The notes under the pieces are model-generated. The model saw nothing but the letters and a program-made list of their open reading frames with translations, searched no databases and was not told where the DNA came from. Source: Thermoleophilaceae bacterium (GTDB lineage: Bacteria; Actinomycetota; Thermoleophilia; Solirubrobacterales; Thermoleophilaceae). From it: DNA of 48,905 nt. Where the stretch lies: NCBI GenBank assembly GCA_025928345.1, contig JAICJR010000003.1, forward strand, positions 1 through 48,905. The letters are read 5' to 3'. This document shows, in pieces, positions 24,166 through 31,308 of the stretch. Position numbers and translations under genes: made by a program. The stretch's first letter is position 1, and each line of letters begins with the position of its first letter.

Positions 24166-24399
24166 TCAGCGGGAGCGGCGGCGCCTCGGAGCCGGCTTCG
24201 GCTCAGGCTCGGGCTCGGGCCGCCTGCCCCGCTCTCCGCTGAGGAGCGCCGGGATCTGGCTGATCACCCAGTAGACGAGCATCAGCACAGCCACGCAGAG
24301 AGCGAGCGCAACGGCGAGATAGATCGTCGACACCGCCCAGATCGCGATGAAGAGGGCGAGGCAGACGATCGGCCAGAGCGGAAGCCGCCTGCCCCTCAG
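24166..24399 (-). CDS. Small membrane protein, probable CTG start (not in ORF track)
   Basis: 77 codons are open with no ATG/GTG/TTG at the expected beginning. The frame encodes a hydrophobic stretch of about 38 residues (LWPIVCLALFIAIWAVSTIY, then LAVALALCVAVLMLVYWVI), enough for one long or two short TM helices, then a basic/acidic tail with PEPEPEP. A CTG at 24399-24397 overlaps the TGA of the upstream gene as CTGA, exactly like the TTGA and GTGA couplings just upstream, so CTG initiation by translational coupling is inferred. Function is unknown. Confidence 0.55.
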   Translation of the reverse strand: MRGRRLPLWPIVCLALFIAIWAVSTIYLAVALALCVAVLMLVYWVISQIPALLSGERGRRPEPEPEPKPAPRRRRSR

Positions 24400-24893
24400 G
24401 GGATCATCTCCGCGGGCAGCCTCTTGCCGTAGCCCTGCGCTGCTAGCGCGAGCTCCGACTGCTCGATCACGTCCACGCCGAGCCCGTCCGCGATGTAGCG
24501 CACCCGCCGCTCGTGGTCGCGCCCCAGGTCAGCCAGGTACGCGAGCGCGCCGATCCGCGCGTGCTCGGCGCGCATCCCGTCGCGGTGCACCTCGATCTTG
24601 CCCCAGAGAGCGACGATGCCGGTGATGCGGTCGAGGTACGGAATCGGGCCGCGGCTCGGCGGGCGGTGGTAGGCGTAGATGCCGCACTTGCAGTCCGGGT
24701 GCGGCGCGCGATGCGGCTCGTCGAGCCAGCCCTTGCCGAAGAGCAGCGTGCGGTTGGCCGGGAAGCACTCGGCATGCACCTCCGCCTCCTCCCAGCGCAG
24801 CGGGATGAACGGCGAGGACAACCGGTCGCGCACGAGCCGCCACTTGCGAAAGCCCACGACCGGCTCGATCAGGTCGGGAGCGGACGCGGTCAA
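24396..24893 (-). CDS. Hypothetical protein with CxCGIYA motif
   Basis: 165 aa from a TTG that overlaps the previous stop (TTGA). I do not recognise a named family. Conserved-looking features are VVGFRKWRLV near the start, EVHAECFPANR, the dense motif HRAPHPDCKCGIYAYH (His/Cys cluster, possible metal site), and LWGKIEVHRDGMRAEHARI. It has no signal peptide or TM segment. The two flanking genes overlap it by 4 nt each, so the three small proteins are translated as a coupled set within the dgcA-dgcN operon. Confidence 0.75.
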   Translation of the reverse strand: MTASAPDLIEPVVGFRKWRLVRDRLSSPFIPLRWEEAEVHAECFPANRTLLFGKGWLDEPHRAPHPDCKCGIYAYHRPPSRGPIPYLDRITGIVALWGKIEVHRDGMRAEHARIGALAYLADLGRDHERRVRYIADGLGVDVIEQSELALAAQGYGKRLPAEMIP

Positions 24894-25078
24894 GCCGGCA
24901 CCTTCTCGGGTTCGCGCTGGGGCTCCCGCTCGGGATCCGCGGGCGGCGCCGGATCGGGCTCCGGCACCGGCTCGGGCCGCGGCGTCTCGCGAGGAACCTG
25001 GATCGGCTCGACGGTGATCTCTCTTGCGGGACCCGGCAGTGTCGCCGCCGGGTCCTCACCCAGCAGTCGCATGCTCAT
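24890..25078 (-). CDS. Small Pro/Glu-rich protein
   Basis: 62 aa from ATG 25078, which has AGGA about 9 nt upstream; the track's 25105 start overlaps the dgcN end. After MSMRLLGEDPAATLPG the chain is almost entirely Pro, Glu, Arg and Asp with PEP/PDP repeats (PRPEPVPEPDPAPPADPE), so it is disordered. The gene begins 10 nt after the DUF1611 gene and its stop overlaps the next start (TTGA). It could be a tether or a non-enzymatic partner of the following protein; that is speculation. Confidence 0.65.
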   Translation of the reverse strand: MSMRLLGEDPAATLPGPAREITVEPIQVPRETPRPEPVPEPDPAPPADPEREPQREPEKVPA

Positions 25079-25088
25079 AGGGTAAGTC

Positions 25089-26147
25089 CTAATCCGGCCG
25101 TTCAAACGCTGTTAACACAGCATCGAGTACCCGGTTGGCGCCGAAGCGAACGAGGTCATCCACCGGCAGACCGGTCTCTTCCTGCACCTCGGCGATGGCC
25201 ACTCGGGCCTCGTCGTCGCTCGCGATTCCCGAGGTGTTGAGCGCGACGGCGGCCACGCGGGCGGGCCGAAGCGGCCGGGTGATGCCCTCGTAGGCCTTGA
25301 TCAGATCGGGGAGAGCGGGGATCGCCACGTCCGGGTAGCCGGAGAAGTGCGTGGCGCCCGCGCGGTGGGCGAGCACCAGCAGATCGGGCGAGGAGCCGTG
25401 CAGCAGGCCGAGCGTCACCGCCGAGTAGGCCGGGTGAAAGAGCGAGCCCTGGCCCTCCACGAAGAGGAGCTCGCCGCGCTCGGAGCCCTCGTCCACGAGC
25501 CGCTCGGCGGCGCCCGCCACGTAGTCCGCCAGCACGTGGTCCACGGCTATGCCCCAGCCGGCGATGGCCACGCCCGTCTGCCCGGTGGGCACATAGACGG
25601 AGTTGATCCCTCGCGCACGCGCCGCGGCGTCCAGCTCCACCGTCACGGCCTTCTTTCCGATCGCCACGTCCGAGCCCACGCTGTGCACCACTCGCACGCC
25701 GGGCCGGCGGGCGTCCGGACCGCGCGGCACGCCCAGGTCGGCGGGCACGAGCCGCAGGTCGCGCAGCTTCACACCATGGTGCTCGGCGGCAGAGCTGAAC
25801 TCGGGGTCGTCCGCGAGGATCGTGTGGAGCCCAGCCTCGACGTCGAGGCCGCGGTCGATCGCCTCCAGCACAAGCGCCCGCCAGGAGGCGTCGAGCTGGC
25901 CGCCCGTCGGGGCGACGCCGATCAGCAGCGTGTTCGCCCCGCGCTCCACTGCCTCGGCGATCGTCGCCACGATCGGCACCGGCTTCTGGCAGAACGGCAC
26001 CACCTCGGCCGCAGTCCGCCCCGCCTGGGTCGAATCCACCACGGCCGCCACATCGCGTGTGCCGTAACGGATCACGCCGTGGGCGGTCTTCGCGTGGTAG
26101 TCGTCGAAGAGGCCCTCGGTGAGGACCGCCAGCCGCTCCGCGCTCAC
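25089..26147 (-). CDS. dgcN: DUF1611 protein, DgcN-type (D-glutamate N-acetyltransferase candidate)
   Basis: 352 aa from a GTG that overlaps the dgcA stop (GTGA). It has the DUF1611 architecture: an N-terminal Rossmann-like part (LIGVAPTGGQLDASWRA) and a C-terminal P-loop-like part beginning HSVGSDVAIGKKAVTVEL (about 155-172), with VEGQGSLFHPAYSAVTLG and GATHFSGYPDVAIP. DUF1611 proteins adjacent to an enolase-superfamily racemase have been described as DgcN, which acetylates D-glutamate before DgcA racemises N-acetyl-D-glutamate. The gene order here (DgcA then DgcN, coupled) supports that assignment, but substrate is inferred. Confidence 0.8.
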   Translation of the reverse strand: MSAERLAVLTEGLFDDYHAKTAHGVIRYGTRDVAAVVDSTQAGRTAAEVVPFCQKPVPIVATIAEAVERGANTLLIGVAPTGGQLDASWRALVLEAIDRGLDVEAGLHTILADDPEFSSAAEHHGVKLRDLRLVPADLGVPRGPDARRPGVRVVHSVGSDVAIGKKAVTVELDAAARARGINSVYVPTGQTGVAIAGWGIAVDHVLADYVAGAAERLVDEGSERGELLFVEGQGSLFHPAYSAVTLGLLHGSSPDLLVLAHRAGATHFSGYPDVAIPALPDLIKAYEGITRPLRPARVAAVALNTSGIASDDEARVAIAEVQEETGLPVDDLVRFGANRVLDAVLTAFERPD

Positions 26148-27154
26148 TCGGGCCGCACGCCAAGGCCGGGATCGGCGGACGCGACCACGCCGCCGTCCCG
26201 GAAGCCGAGCCCCGTGAATGGCGAGTTCGAGATCAGCAGGTGTCCGTCGAGGTCCACGTAATCGACAAGCGACGCTAGCTGAGCGGCGGCCGCGATGCCG
26301 AGCTCTGATTCGATCATGCAGCCGAGCATGACCTGGAGGCCGAGCGCCCGTGCGGCGTGGATCATCCTCAGCGACTCGCGGATCCCGCCGGCCTTGGCGA
26401 GCTTGATGTTGACGCCCTCGGCATAGCGCGCCACACGAGCCACGTCGAGCAGGTCCTTGCAGCCCTCGTCGATCACCACCGGGATGCGCGGCTCGACCTC
26501 ACGCAGGGCGCGGAAGCTGTCGATGTCGGCCGCCGGGAAGGGCTGCTCCACGAATTCCACGCCCATCTCCACGAGCACCGGCATCAGCTCGCGCGCGGTC
26601 TCGATGGTCCAGCCCTCGTTGCCGTCGATCCGGATCCGCGCATCGCTGTTCTCACGCACCGCCTTCAGCCGCTCGAGGTCATCGGGGGCGCCGACCTTCA
26701 CCTTCAGCACCTTGAAGCCCGATGCGCGGCGCGTGCGGTCGATCGTGCCCTCGATCGAGTCGATGCCGATCGTGTATGAGGTGGGCGGGCTCGTGGGCGA
26801 CAGGCCGAGCACGCGCCAGAGCGGCTCGCCGAGCCGCTTGCCGACCCAGTCGTGCAGCGCGGCGTCGATCGCCTGCTTCGCGCCCTGCTCGCCGGGCCGC
26901 ATCGCGAGGCGGCGGCCGATGTACTCGCGGGCGTAGGGGTCGCCGCCGATGAGGGCGGGGGCCTCGTCCTCGAGGAAGGCGACCATCGAGTCCTGGCTCT
27001 CGCCCCAGTAGTCCACGGGCGCGCCCTCGCCGTAACCGATGATCCCGTCGTGCTCCAACTCGACGTGCACCACCTCTTCGACGTTGCGGGTCTCCCGCGC
27101 GATCGTGAACGTCTCGGCGAGCACCAGGGAGATCCTGTGCGCTCTCAGTTCCAT
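26144..27154 (-). CDS. dgcA: Enolase-superfamily racemase/epimerase, DgcA-like (or dipeptide epimerase)
   Basis: 336 aa from ATG 27154, which fits the usual N-terminus (HRISLVLAETFTIARETRN); the track's ATG 27175 is less likely. The MLE/AE-epimerase catalytic set is complete: KVLKVKVG (Lys151/153), metal ligands Asp178 (DGNEGW), Glu203 (VEQPF) and Asp229 (IDEG), and Lys254 (KLAKAGG); CMIESELGIAAAAQL closes the barrel. This subgroup racemises N-acyl amino acids or epimerises L-Ala-D/L-Glu. Pairing with DUF1611 favours N-acetylglutamate racemase (DgcA); muropeptide epimerase is the alternative. First gene of a six-gene minus-strand operon. Confidence 0.85.
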   Translation of the reverse strand: MELRAHRISLVLAETFTIARETRNVEEVVHVELEHDGIIGYGEGAPVDYWGESQDSMVAFLEDEAPALIGGDPYAREYIGRRLAMRPGEQGAKQAIDAALHDWVGKRLGEPLWRVLGLSPTSPPTSYTIGIDSIEGTIDRTRRASGFKVLKVKVGAPDDLERLKAVRENSDARIRIDGNEGWTIETARELMPVLVEMGVEFVEQPFPAADIDSFRALREVEPRIPVVIDEGCKDLLDVARVARYAEGVNIKLAKAGGIRESLRMIHAARALGLQVMLGCMIESELGIAAAAQLASLVDYVDLDGHLLISNSPFTGLGFRDGGVVASADPGLGVRPE

Positions 27155-27198
27155 AAGGGTTCTGTCAACGTACATCTATCGCCGAATGCGCGAGTTCT

Positions 27199-28200
27199 GT
27201 GCGTGCCCGTGGCCCGGGCCGGGTGAACCTCATCGGGGAGCACACCGATTACAACGGCGGCCTCGCGCTGCCGTTCGCGATCGCGCTGGGAGTGACCGTG
27301 GTCGCGGAGCCGCTCGCGGCCGAGCTGGTCGAGGTGGAGGCGCTCGACCTGGGCGAACGTGACGCGTTTCCGCTCGATCACGTGGAGCGAGTTGCGGGCT
27401 GGCGCGCGTACGCGCGCGGGCTCGTGGCGGAGCTGCGGCCGGCCTGCGGCATGCGGCTCTCGATCGAAGCGGACCTGCCGCGCGGCGCAGGGCTGTCCTC
27501 GTCCGCGGCGCTGAGCACGGCGCTCGCGCTCGCGATCCTGGCCTTGGACGGCCGGGAGATGGAGCGGCTCGAGCTCGCGCGCGTGTGCTCACGTGTGGAG
27601 AACGACTGGGTCGGAGCGAGCTCCGGGCTGCTCGACCAGCTGGCCGTTCTCTTCTGCCAGGAGGAACACGCCCTGCGGATCGACTTCCGCTCGCTCGAGC
27701 TGCGCCAGGTGCTCCTCGACCTGCGCGGCTGGACGCTGGCCACGCTCGACAGCGGCGTGGCTCGCGAGAACGCCGCGTCCGGCTACAACGAGCGCTACGA
27801 GGAGTGCGCGCGCGCTCGTGAGCTGCTCGGCGTGAAATGGCTGAGCGCGGCGTCGCCGGCGGACGTTGCGGAGCTGCCGCAGCCGCTGGCGCGGCGAGCC
27901 CGCTTCGTGCTCGAGGAGAACGCGCGAGTGGACGCCGCGGCGGCGGCACTCGCGGGCGGGGAGCTGCCCGAGCTCGCACGGCAGCTCGACGCCTCGCACG
28001 CGGGACTGCGCGATCTCTACGAGGTGTCGACGGCCGAGGTGGAGGCCGCCGTGGAGGCGATGAAGCGCGCGGGCGCGGCCGGTGCACGGCTGATCGGCGG
28101 CGGCTTCGGCGGCTCGGTGCTGGGGCTCTTCCCGCCGGGCGCCGTGCTGCCGCCGGGCGCCCTGACGGTGGAGCCGGCGGGGCCCGCACATCTCATCTGA
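27199..28200 (+). CDS. galK: Galactokinase (GHMP kinase)
   Basis: 333 aa from GTG 27199. Motif 1 GRVNLIGEHTDYNGGLALPF is the galactokinase signature, motif 2 LPRGAGLSSSAALSTALAL is the GHMP ATP-binding loop, and motif 3 GARLIGGGFGGSVLGLF is the C-terminal loop. It phosphorylates galactose at O1 in the Leloir pathway. The N-terminus is about 15-20 residues shorter than usual (only six residues before motif 1), so the start could be leaderless or the leader reduced. No galT or galE is nearby. It is divergent from dgcA over 44 nt. Confidence 0.92.
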   Translation: MRARGPGRVNLIGEHTDYNGGLALPFAIALGVTVVAEPLAAELVEVEALDLGERDAFPLDHVERVAGWRAYARGLVAELRPACGMRLSIEADLPRGAGLSSSAALSTALALAILALDGREMERLELARVCSRVENDWVGASSGLLDQLAVLFCQEEHALRIDFRSLELRQVLLDLRGWTLATLDSGVARENAASGYNERYEECARARELLGVKWLSAASPADVAELPQPLARRARFVLEENARVDAAAAALAGGELPELARQLDASHAGLRDLYEVSTAEVEAAVEAMKRAGAAGARLIGGGFGGSVLGLFPPGAVLPPGALTVEPAGPAHLI

Positions 28201-28427
28201 GCCGGGCGTGACCGCCACCTGCGGGCGACGCCCCCAGATGGGGCCAGCCGACGGGGGGTTACCCGCACCCCGCGAGTGGCGGGGCGCCACACCGCCAGAT
28301 GCCAGGCAGCCACCTTTTGAGAAGGCGCCCAGGCTGCGAATCTGCTCCGCATGCACGGCCGCCAGACTCGAGCCAATCGGATGGCCCTTGATTGGGCTGG
28401 ACCCTCGGTCTTCGTAGCCGCCGCTTT

Positions 28428-28454
28428 GCGCTGTCACCCCTAGCGCCCTTTTTT
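28428..28454 (+). terminator. Possible intrinsic terminator after galK
   Basis: A short stem GCGCT/AGCGC with 9-nt loop is followed by CC and six T residues; a T6 run is rare in this GC-rich DNA. The stem is weak (5 bp). Confidence 0.4.
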
Positions 28455-28469
28455 GAACGACTCCCCCTT

Positions 28470-28503
28470 CCTCGCTCCCGCCTTCCCCCCGGCGGGAGCG
28501 AGG
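28470..28503. repeat. Perfect 13-bp hairpin (REP-like)
   Basis: CCTCGCTCCCGCC and GGCGGGAGCGAGG flank TTCCCCCC. It is followed on the plus strand by TGTTTCT, so it may end galK transcripts, or it may be a member of a dispersed palindromic repeat family. Confidence 0.6.
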
Positions 28504-28531
28504 TGTTTCTGGGGTCGATAATCCCGCGCGG

Positions 28532-29095
28532 GTGCCGTTTCTCATCCTCCACGGCTGGCAGGGCTCAGGGCCTGACCACTGGCAGAGCTGGCTTGCGCGG
28601 CGGCTGAGGGAGCGCGGTGAGCGGGTGAGCTATCCGGAGCTGCCCGAGCCGGACACGCCGCGGCTCGACCGCTGGCTGGACGCCCTCGACGCCGAGCTGG
28701 CCCTCGATCCGAGCGGGCTCGTGGTGCTGTGCCATTCGCTCGGCTGCGTGCTCTGGCTGCAGCACGCGCGGCGGGCCAGCGACCGGCGCGCCGAGCGCGT
28801 GCTGCTCGTCGCCCCGCCGAGCCCCTCGGCCGAGCTGCCCGGTGTGGACGGCTTCTTCCCGCTTTCGGTCGAGCCCGAGGACGTGGCGCGCGCGGCGCGC
28901 TCCACCGAGATCGTGGCGGCCGACGACGACCCGTACTGCCCGGAGGGCGCGTTGCGCCTCTACGGCGAGCCGCTCGGCGTGCCCGTGCGCGTGGTGGAGG
29001 GAGGCGGCCATCTCAACACCGACGCCGGCTACGGTCCCTGGCCGGAGGTGGAGCGCTGGTCGCTCCGCTCAGCCGAGCACGGCGCCGAGCACTGA
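28532..29095 (+). CDS. RBBP9/YdeN family serine hydrolase
   Basis: 187 aa from a GTG with GATAAT 9 nt upstream (possible leaderless start). The fold is a small alpha/beta hydrolase: FLILHGWQGSGPDHWQSWLA at the N-terminus is the RBBP9/YdeN signature, the nucleophile is in VVLCHSLGCVLW, the Asp in AADDDPYCP, and the His in VEGGGHLNTDAGYG. Family members are cytosolic serine hydrolases of largely unknown substrate. Its end overlaps the convergent HAD gene by 27 nt. Confidence 0.9.
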   Translation: MPFLILHGWQGSGPDHWQSWLARRLRERGERVSYPELPEPDTPRLDRWLDALDAELALDPSGLVVLCHSLGCVLWLQHARRASDRRAERVLLVAPPSPSAELPGVDGFFPLSVEPEDVARAARSTEIVAADDDPYCPEGALRLYGEPLGVPVRVVEGGGHLNTDAGYGPWPEVERWSLRSAEHGAEH

Positions 29096-29758
29096 GTCCA
29101 CGTCCGCCAGGTCCGGCAGCACCGCGTCCGCGCCGGCGTGGAGCAGGTCGTCCTCGCCGTACGGGCCGGTGGCCACGCCCACCGCCCGGGCACCGCCCTC
29201 GATCGCGGCCGCCACGTCGAGCGGCGTGTCCCCGATGAGCACGATCTCCTCAGGCTGAAACGCGATGCCGCGCAGGTCGAGCGCCTTGCGCCGCGCCACC
29301 GCCACGAGCTCGCCGCGCCGGCGGTGATCCGAGCCGTACGCGCCAATCTCCATGTCGAGCAGCTCGTCGAGGCCGAACACGCCGAGCTTCAGGTGCGCGT
29401 TCGGCTCGATGTTGCCGGTGAGGAGCGACTGGGTCACGCCGGGCTCGCCCCGCACCCGCGCGAGAGCGTCGCGCACGCCGGGGAGCGCCCTGCCGCGCTC
29501 GCGCACCAGGTCCGCGCGGGACGCCATGGCGTCCGCCAGCGCCCGCTCGAAGTCGGCGAGAAGCTGCTCTCCGTCCTCGATTCCCGCGGCGGCGAGGAGG
29601 TCGAGCGCGATCTCCGGATCGGTGCGGCCGGCGAACGGAACGAAGTGCTCCGGCTCCGCGCCGGCGACCTTCTCGAACGCGTCCACGAACGCGTCGCGGC
29701 CGAGGCCGGCTGCGTCCACAAGCGTGCCGTCTATGTCCCAGAGCACGAGTCGCGCCAC
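29069..29758 (-). CDS. HAD-superfamily phosphatase (phosphoglycolate phosphatase-like)
   Basis: 229 aa from GTG 29758; the track start (29818) runs into the divergent gene. Motif I VLWDIDGTLVDAAG (DxDGT), motif II SLLTGN, and motif IV IVLIGDTPLDVAAA (GDTxxD) are present, with a helical cap between motifs I and II as in Gph/beta-phosphoglucomutase-like enzymes. It likely hydrolyses a small phosphate ester in the cytosol; the substrate is unknown. It faces the isoaspartyl peptidase gene across only 19 nt. Confidence 0.88.
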   Translation of the reverse strand: MARLVLWDIDGTLVDAAGLGRDAFVDAFEKVAGAEPEHFVPFAGRTDPEIALDLLAAAGIEDGEQLLADFERALADAMASRADLVRERGRALPGVRDALARVRGEPGVTQSLLTGNIEPNAHLKLGVFGLDELLDMEIGAYGSDHRRRGELVAVARRKALDLRGIAFQPEEIVLIGDTPLDVAAAIEGGARAVGVATGPYGEDDLLHAGADAVLPDLADVDSVLGAVLG

Positions 29759-29763
29759 GCCGG

Positions 29764-29769
29764 TAGCTT
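29764..29769 (+). promoter_or_regulatory. Candidate -10 (TAGCTT) for leaderless isoaspartyl peptidase gene
   Basis: TAGCTT is followed by exactly 8 nt (gccgggtc) and GTG at 29778, within a 19-nt divergent spacer. Confidence 0.5.
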
Positions 29770-29777
29770 GCCGGGTC

Positions 29778-30653
29778 GTGGCGGACAGGGTGATCGTCGT
29801 GCATGGCGGGTGCGGCAATCCGGCCGCGGGCGTGGTGCGCGACGAGGCCTCCTATCACCGCGCGATGGCGGATGCGCTCGAGGCTGGGTCGGACGTGCTC
29901 GAGGGCGGCGGCTCGGCGCTCGACGCGGTGCAGGCGGCGGTGCAGTCGCTCGAGGACTGCCCGCTCTTGAACGCCGGGCGCGGCTCGGTGCTCACCGCGG
30001 ACGGCGGAGTGGAGATGGACGCGTCGATCATGTCGGGCGCGGACTTGCGCGCCGGCGCGGTGGCGGCTGTGACGGGCGTGCGGCACGCGGTGGCGCTCGC
30101 GCGCGAGGTGATGGAGCGGACTCCGCATGTGCTGCTGGCTGCGGCGGGCGCCGAGCGACTCGCGGTATCCGCCGGACTCGAGCTGTGCGATGCGGATTGG
30201 TTCGTCACCGAGCGGCAGCGGGAGCGGTGGATGGCTTCTCAGGGGACGGTTGGCGCGGTGGCCTTGGATGGGTCAGGGCATCTGGCGGCCGCGACTTCCA
30301 CCGGGGGTGTGGGGGGGCAGCTGCGCGGGCGGGTGGGTGACTCTCCGCTTATTGGGGCCGGGTGCTATGCGGACGACGCCGTCTGCGCGGTGTCTTGCAC
30401 AGGTTCTGGTGAGGCGATCATCCGTGGCTCGCTGGCCTTCGAGGTGGCGGCTTTGATGCGCATCGGTGGGTTGGCGCTTACTGAAGCTGGGGACGGAGCG
30501 CTTCGGAGGGTGGGTGCTTTGCGCGGGGACGCGGGGTTGATCGCCGTCGATGCCGCCGGGAATGTGGCGATGCCGGCGAACACGACGGTCATGCACCGCG
30601 GCGTCGTGCGCAACGGCGGTCCGCCCGAAACCGCCGTCTTCGTCACCGACTGA
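29778..30653 (+). CDS. Isoaspartyl peptidase / type 2 L-asparaginase (Ntn hydrolase)
   Basis: 291 aa from GTG 29778; the track extends upstream in a shadow frame. It begins VIVVHGGCGNPAAG and contains ALDAVQAAVQSLEDCPLLNAGRGSV, family hallmarks. Autocleavage should occur before Thr in SQGTVGAVALD, leaving Thr as the N-terminal nucleophile; TSTGG follows with the substrate-binding loop, and CTGSGEAIIR completes the beta-subunit. Members cleave isoaspartyl dipeptides and L-asparagine. It ends in a long hairpin shared with the convergent membrane-protein gene. Confidence 0.9.
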   Translation: MADRVIVVHGGCGNPAAGVVRDEASYHRAMADALEAGSDVLEGGGSALDAVQAAVQSLEDCPLLNAGRGSVLTADGGVEMDASIMSGADLRAGAVAAVTGVRHAVALAREVMERTPHVLLAAAGAERLAVSAGLELCDADWFVTERQRERWMASQGTVGAVALDGSGHLAAATSTGGVGGQLRGRVGDSPLIGAGCYADDAVCAVSCTGSGEAIIRGSLAFEVAALMRIGGLALTEAGDGALRRVGALRGDAGLIAVDAAGNVAMPANTTVMHRGVVRNGGPPETAVFVTD

Positions 30654-30688
30654 AGGATTTGGTGCCCGCGGGCACCCGAATCCTTCAG
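30650..30688. terminator. 39-nt hairpin carrying both stops of a convergent pair
   Basis: CTGAAGGATT and AATCCTTCAG form the outer arms, with inner GGTGCCCG/CGGGCACC pairing to the centre. The plus stop TGA (30651-30653) lies in the left arm and the minus stop (TCA, 30685-30687) in the right arm. There is no T tract. Confidence 0.7.
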
Positions 30689-31308
30689 CGAGCGAGCGAG
30701 TTCGCGCCGGTTGCCGAGCGGGCGCGCGGGCGCGCTTGGCGGCGCTCCGCACGACGCCGGTCGCCTGACGCGAGTCGCGCCGGCAGCATCACGAGCGGCG
30801 GCACGACGAGCAGCACGAGGAGGATGAGGTACCAGCGCGTGCGCGCATCGGTGCCGGCGCCGATCGTGTGGATCACGCCGAGTGCCCAGAAGACGATGGT
30901 GAACCTGTGGAGCGCGCGCCAGCGGTCAGGCCCGAAGCTGTTGCGCGCGTAGTAGGAGAGGCCGAGCGCTGCCAATCCCCAGCCGCCGATGATGCCGAGC
31001 CCGGTCCACAGCGGCCGGTAGCGCCCCGCGAAGGGGATGACGATTCCGCCGACGCCGGGGTGCAGGTACGGGTCGCCGAGCAGGGACAGCCCGTGCAGCG
31101 CGAGTGACCCGAGCGCGCCGAGGGCGAGCGCCTCGTGGAGCGCGCGCATGTCCCCGCCGAGACCACGCCCGGCCATCAGCTTGCCGCCGATCATCAGCCC
31201 GACCGTGACCGACATGCTCGCGAGCACGAGCGACGCCGTGCCGGCGGCCCGGCTCGTGATCCAGAAGAGGTGGGAGCTCGGGTTGGTGAGCGCGAGGAGC
31301 GTCGTCAC
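30685..31308 (-). CDS. Ferric reductase-like transmembrane protein (heme b type)
   Basis: 207 aa from GTG 31308, which overlaps the upstream stop as GTGA; the longer track ORF is a shadow. Five to six TM helices: SRAAGTASLVLASMSVTVGL, DMRALHEALALGALGSLALHG, WTGLGIIGGWGLAALGL, WRALHRFTIVFWALGVIHT, WYLILLVLLVVPPLVM. Paired His residues (LHEA...LHGL and LHRF...IHTI) match the bis-heme pattern of the ferric-reductase/MsrQ fold. It has no FAD/NAD domain, so it needs a partner reductase. Co-translated with a His-rich membrane-anchored protein. Confidence 0.85.
   Translation of the reverse strand: MTTLLALTNPSSHLFWITSRAAGTASLVLASMSVTVGLMIGGKLMAGRGLGGDMRALHEALALGALGSLALHGLSLLGDPYLHPGVGGIVIPFAGRYRPLWTGLGIIGGWGLAALGLSYYARNSFGPDRWRALHRFTIVFWALGVIHTIGAGTDARTRWYLILLVLLVVPPLVMLPARLASGDRRRAERRQARPRARSATGANSLAR

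Larger units (their letters stand above)
28201..28531. other. 331-nt intergenic region rich in inverted repeats, no gene seen
   Basis: No convincing ORF. Inverted repeats include GGGCGT...ACGCCC (28204-28233), CCCCGC-GAGTG-GCGGGG (28268-28284), AGCCAATC...GATTGGGCT (28371-28398), GCGCT...AGCGC before T6 (28428-28454), and a perfect 13-bp hairpin (28470-28503). The minus-strand shadow ORF reads RHSRGAGNPP and SLPPGGRERGRG, phrases that commonly arise from spurious translation of dispersed palindromic repeats in bacteria. Confidence 0.5.

Noticed and set aside
22129-24432. 767-aa plus-strand ORF
   Set aside because: It runs antisense to the starts or ends of aroF, azoR and crotonase and across marR in another frame; the sequence is Arg/His/Ala-rich filler typical of high-GC shadow frames.
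27589-28545. 318-aa minus-strand ORF over galK and the intergenic region
   Set aside because: Antisense to galK; the remainder reads RHSRGAGNPP-type phrases that come from palindromic repeats, not protein.
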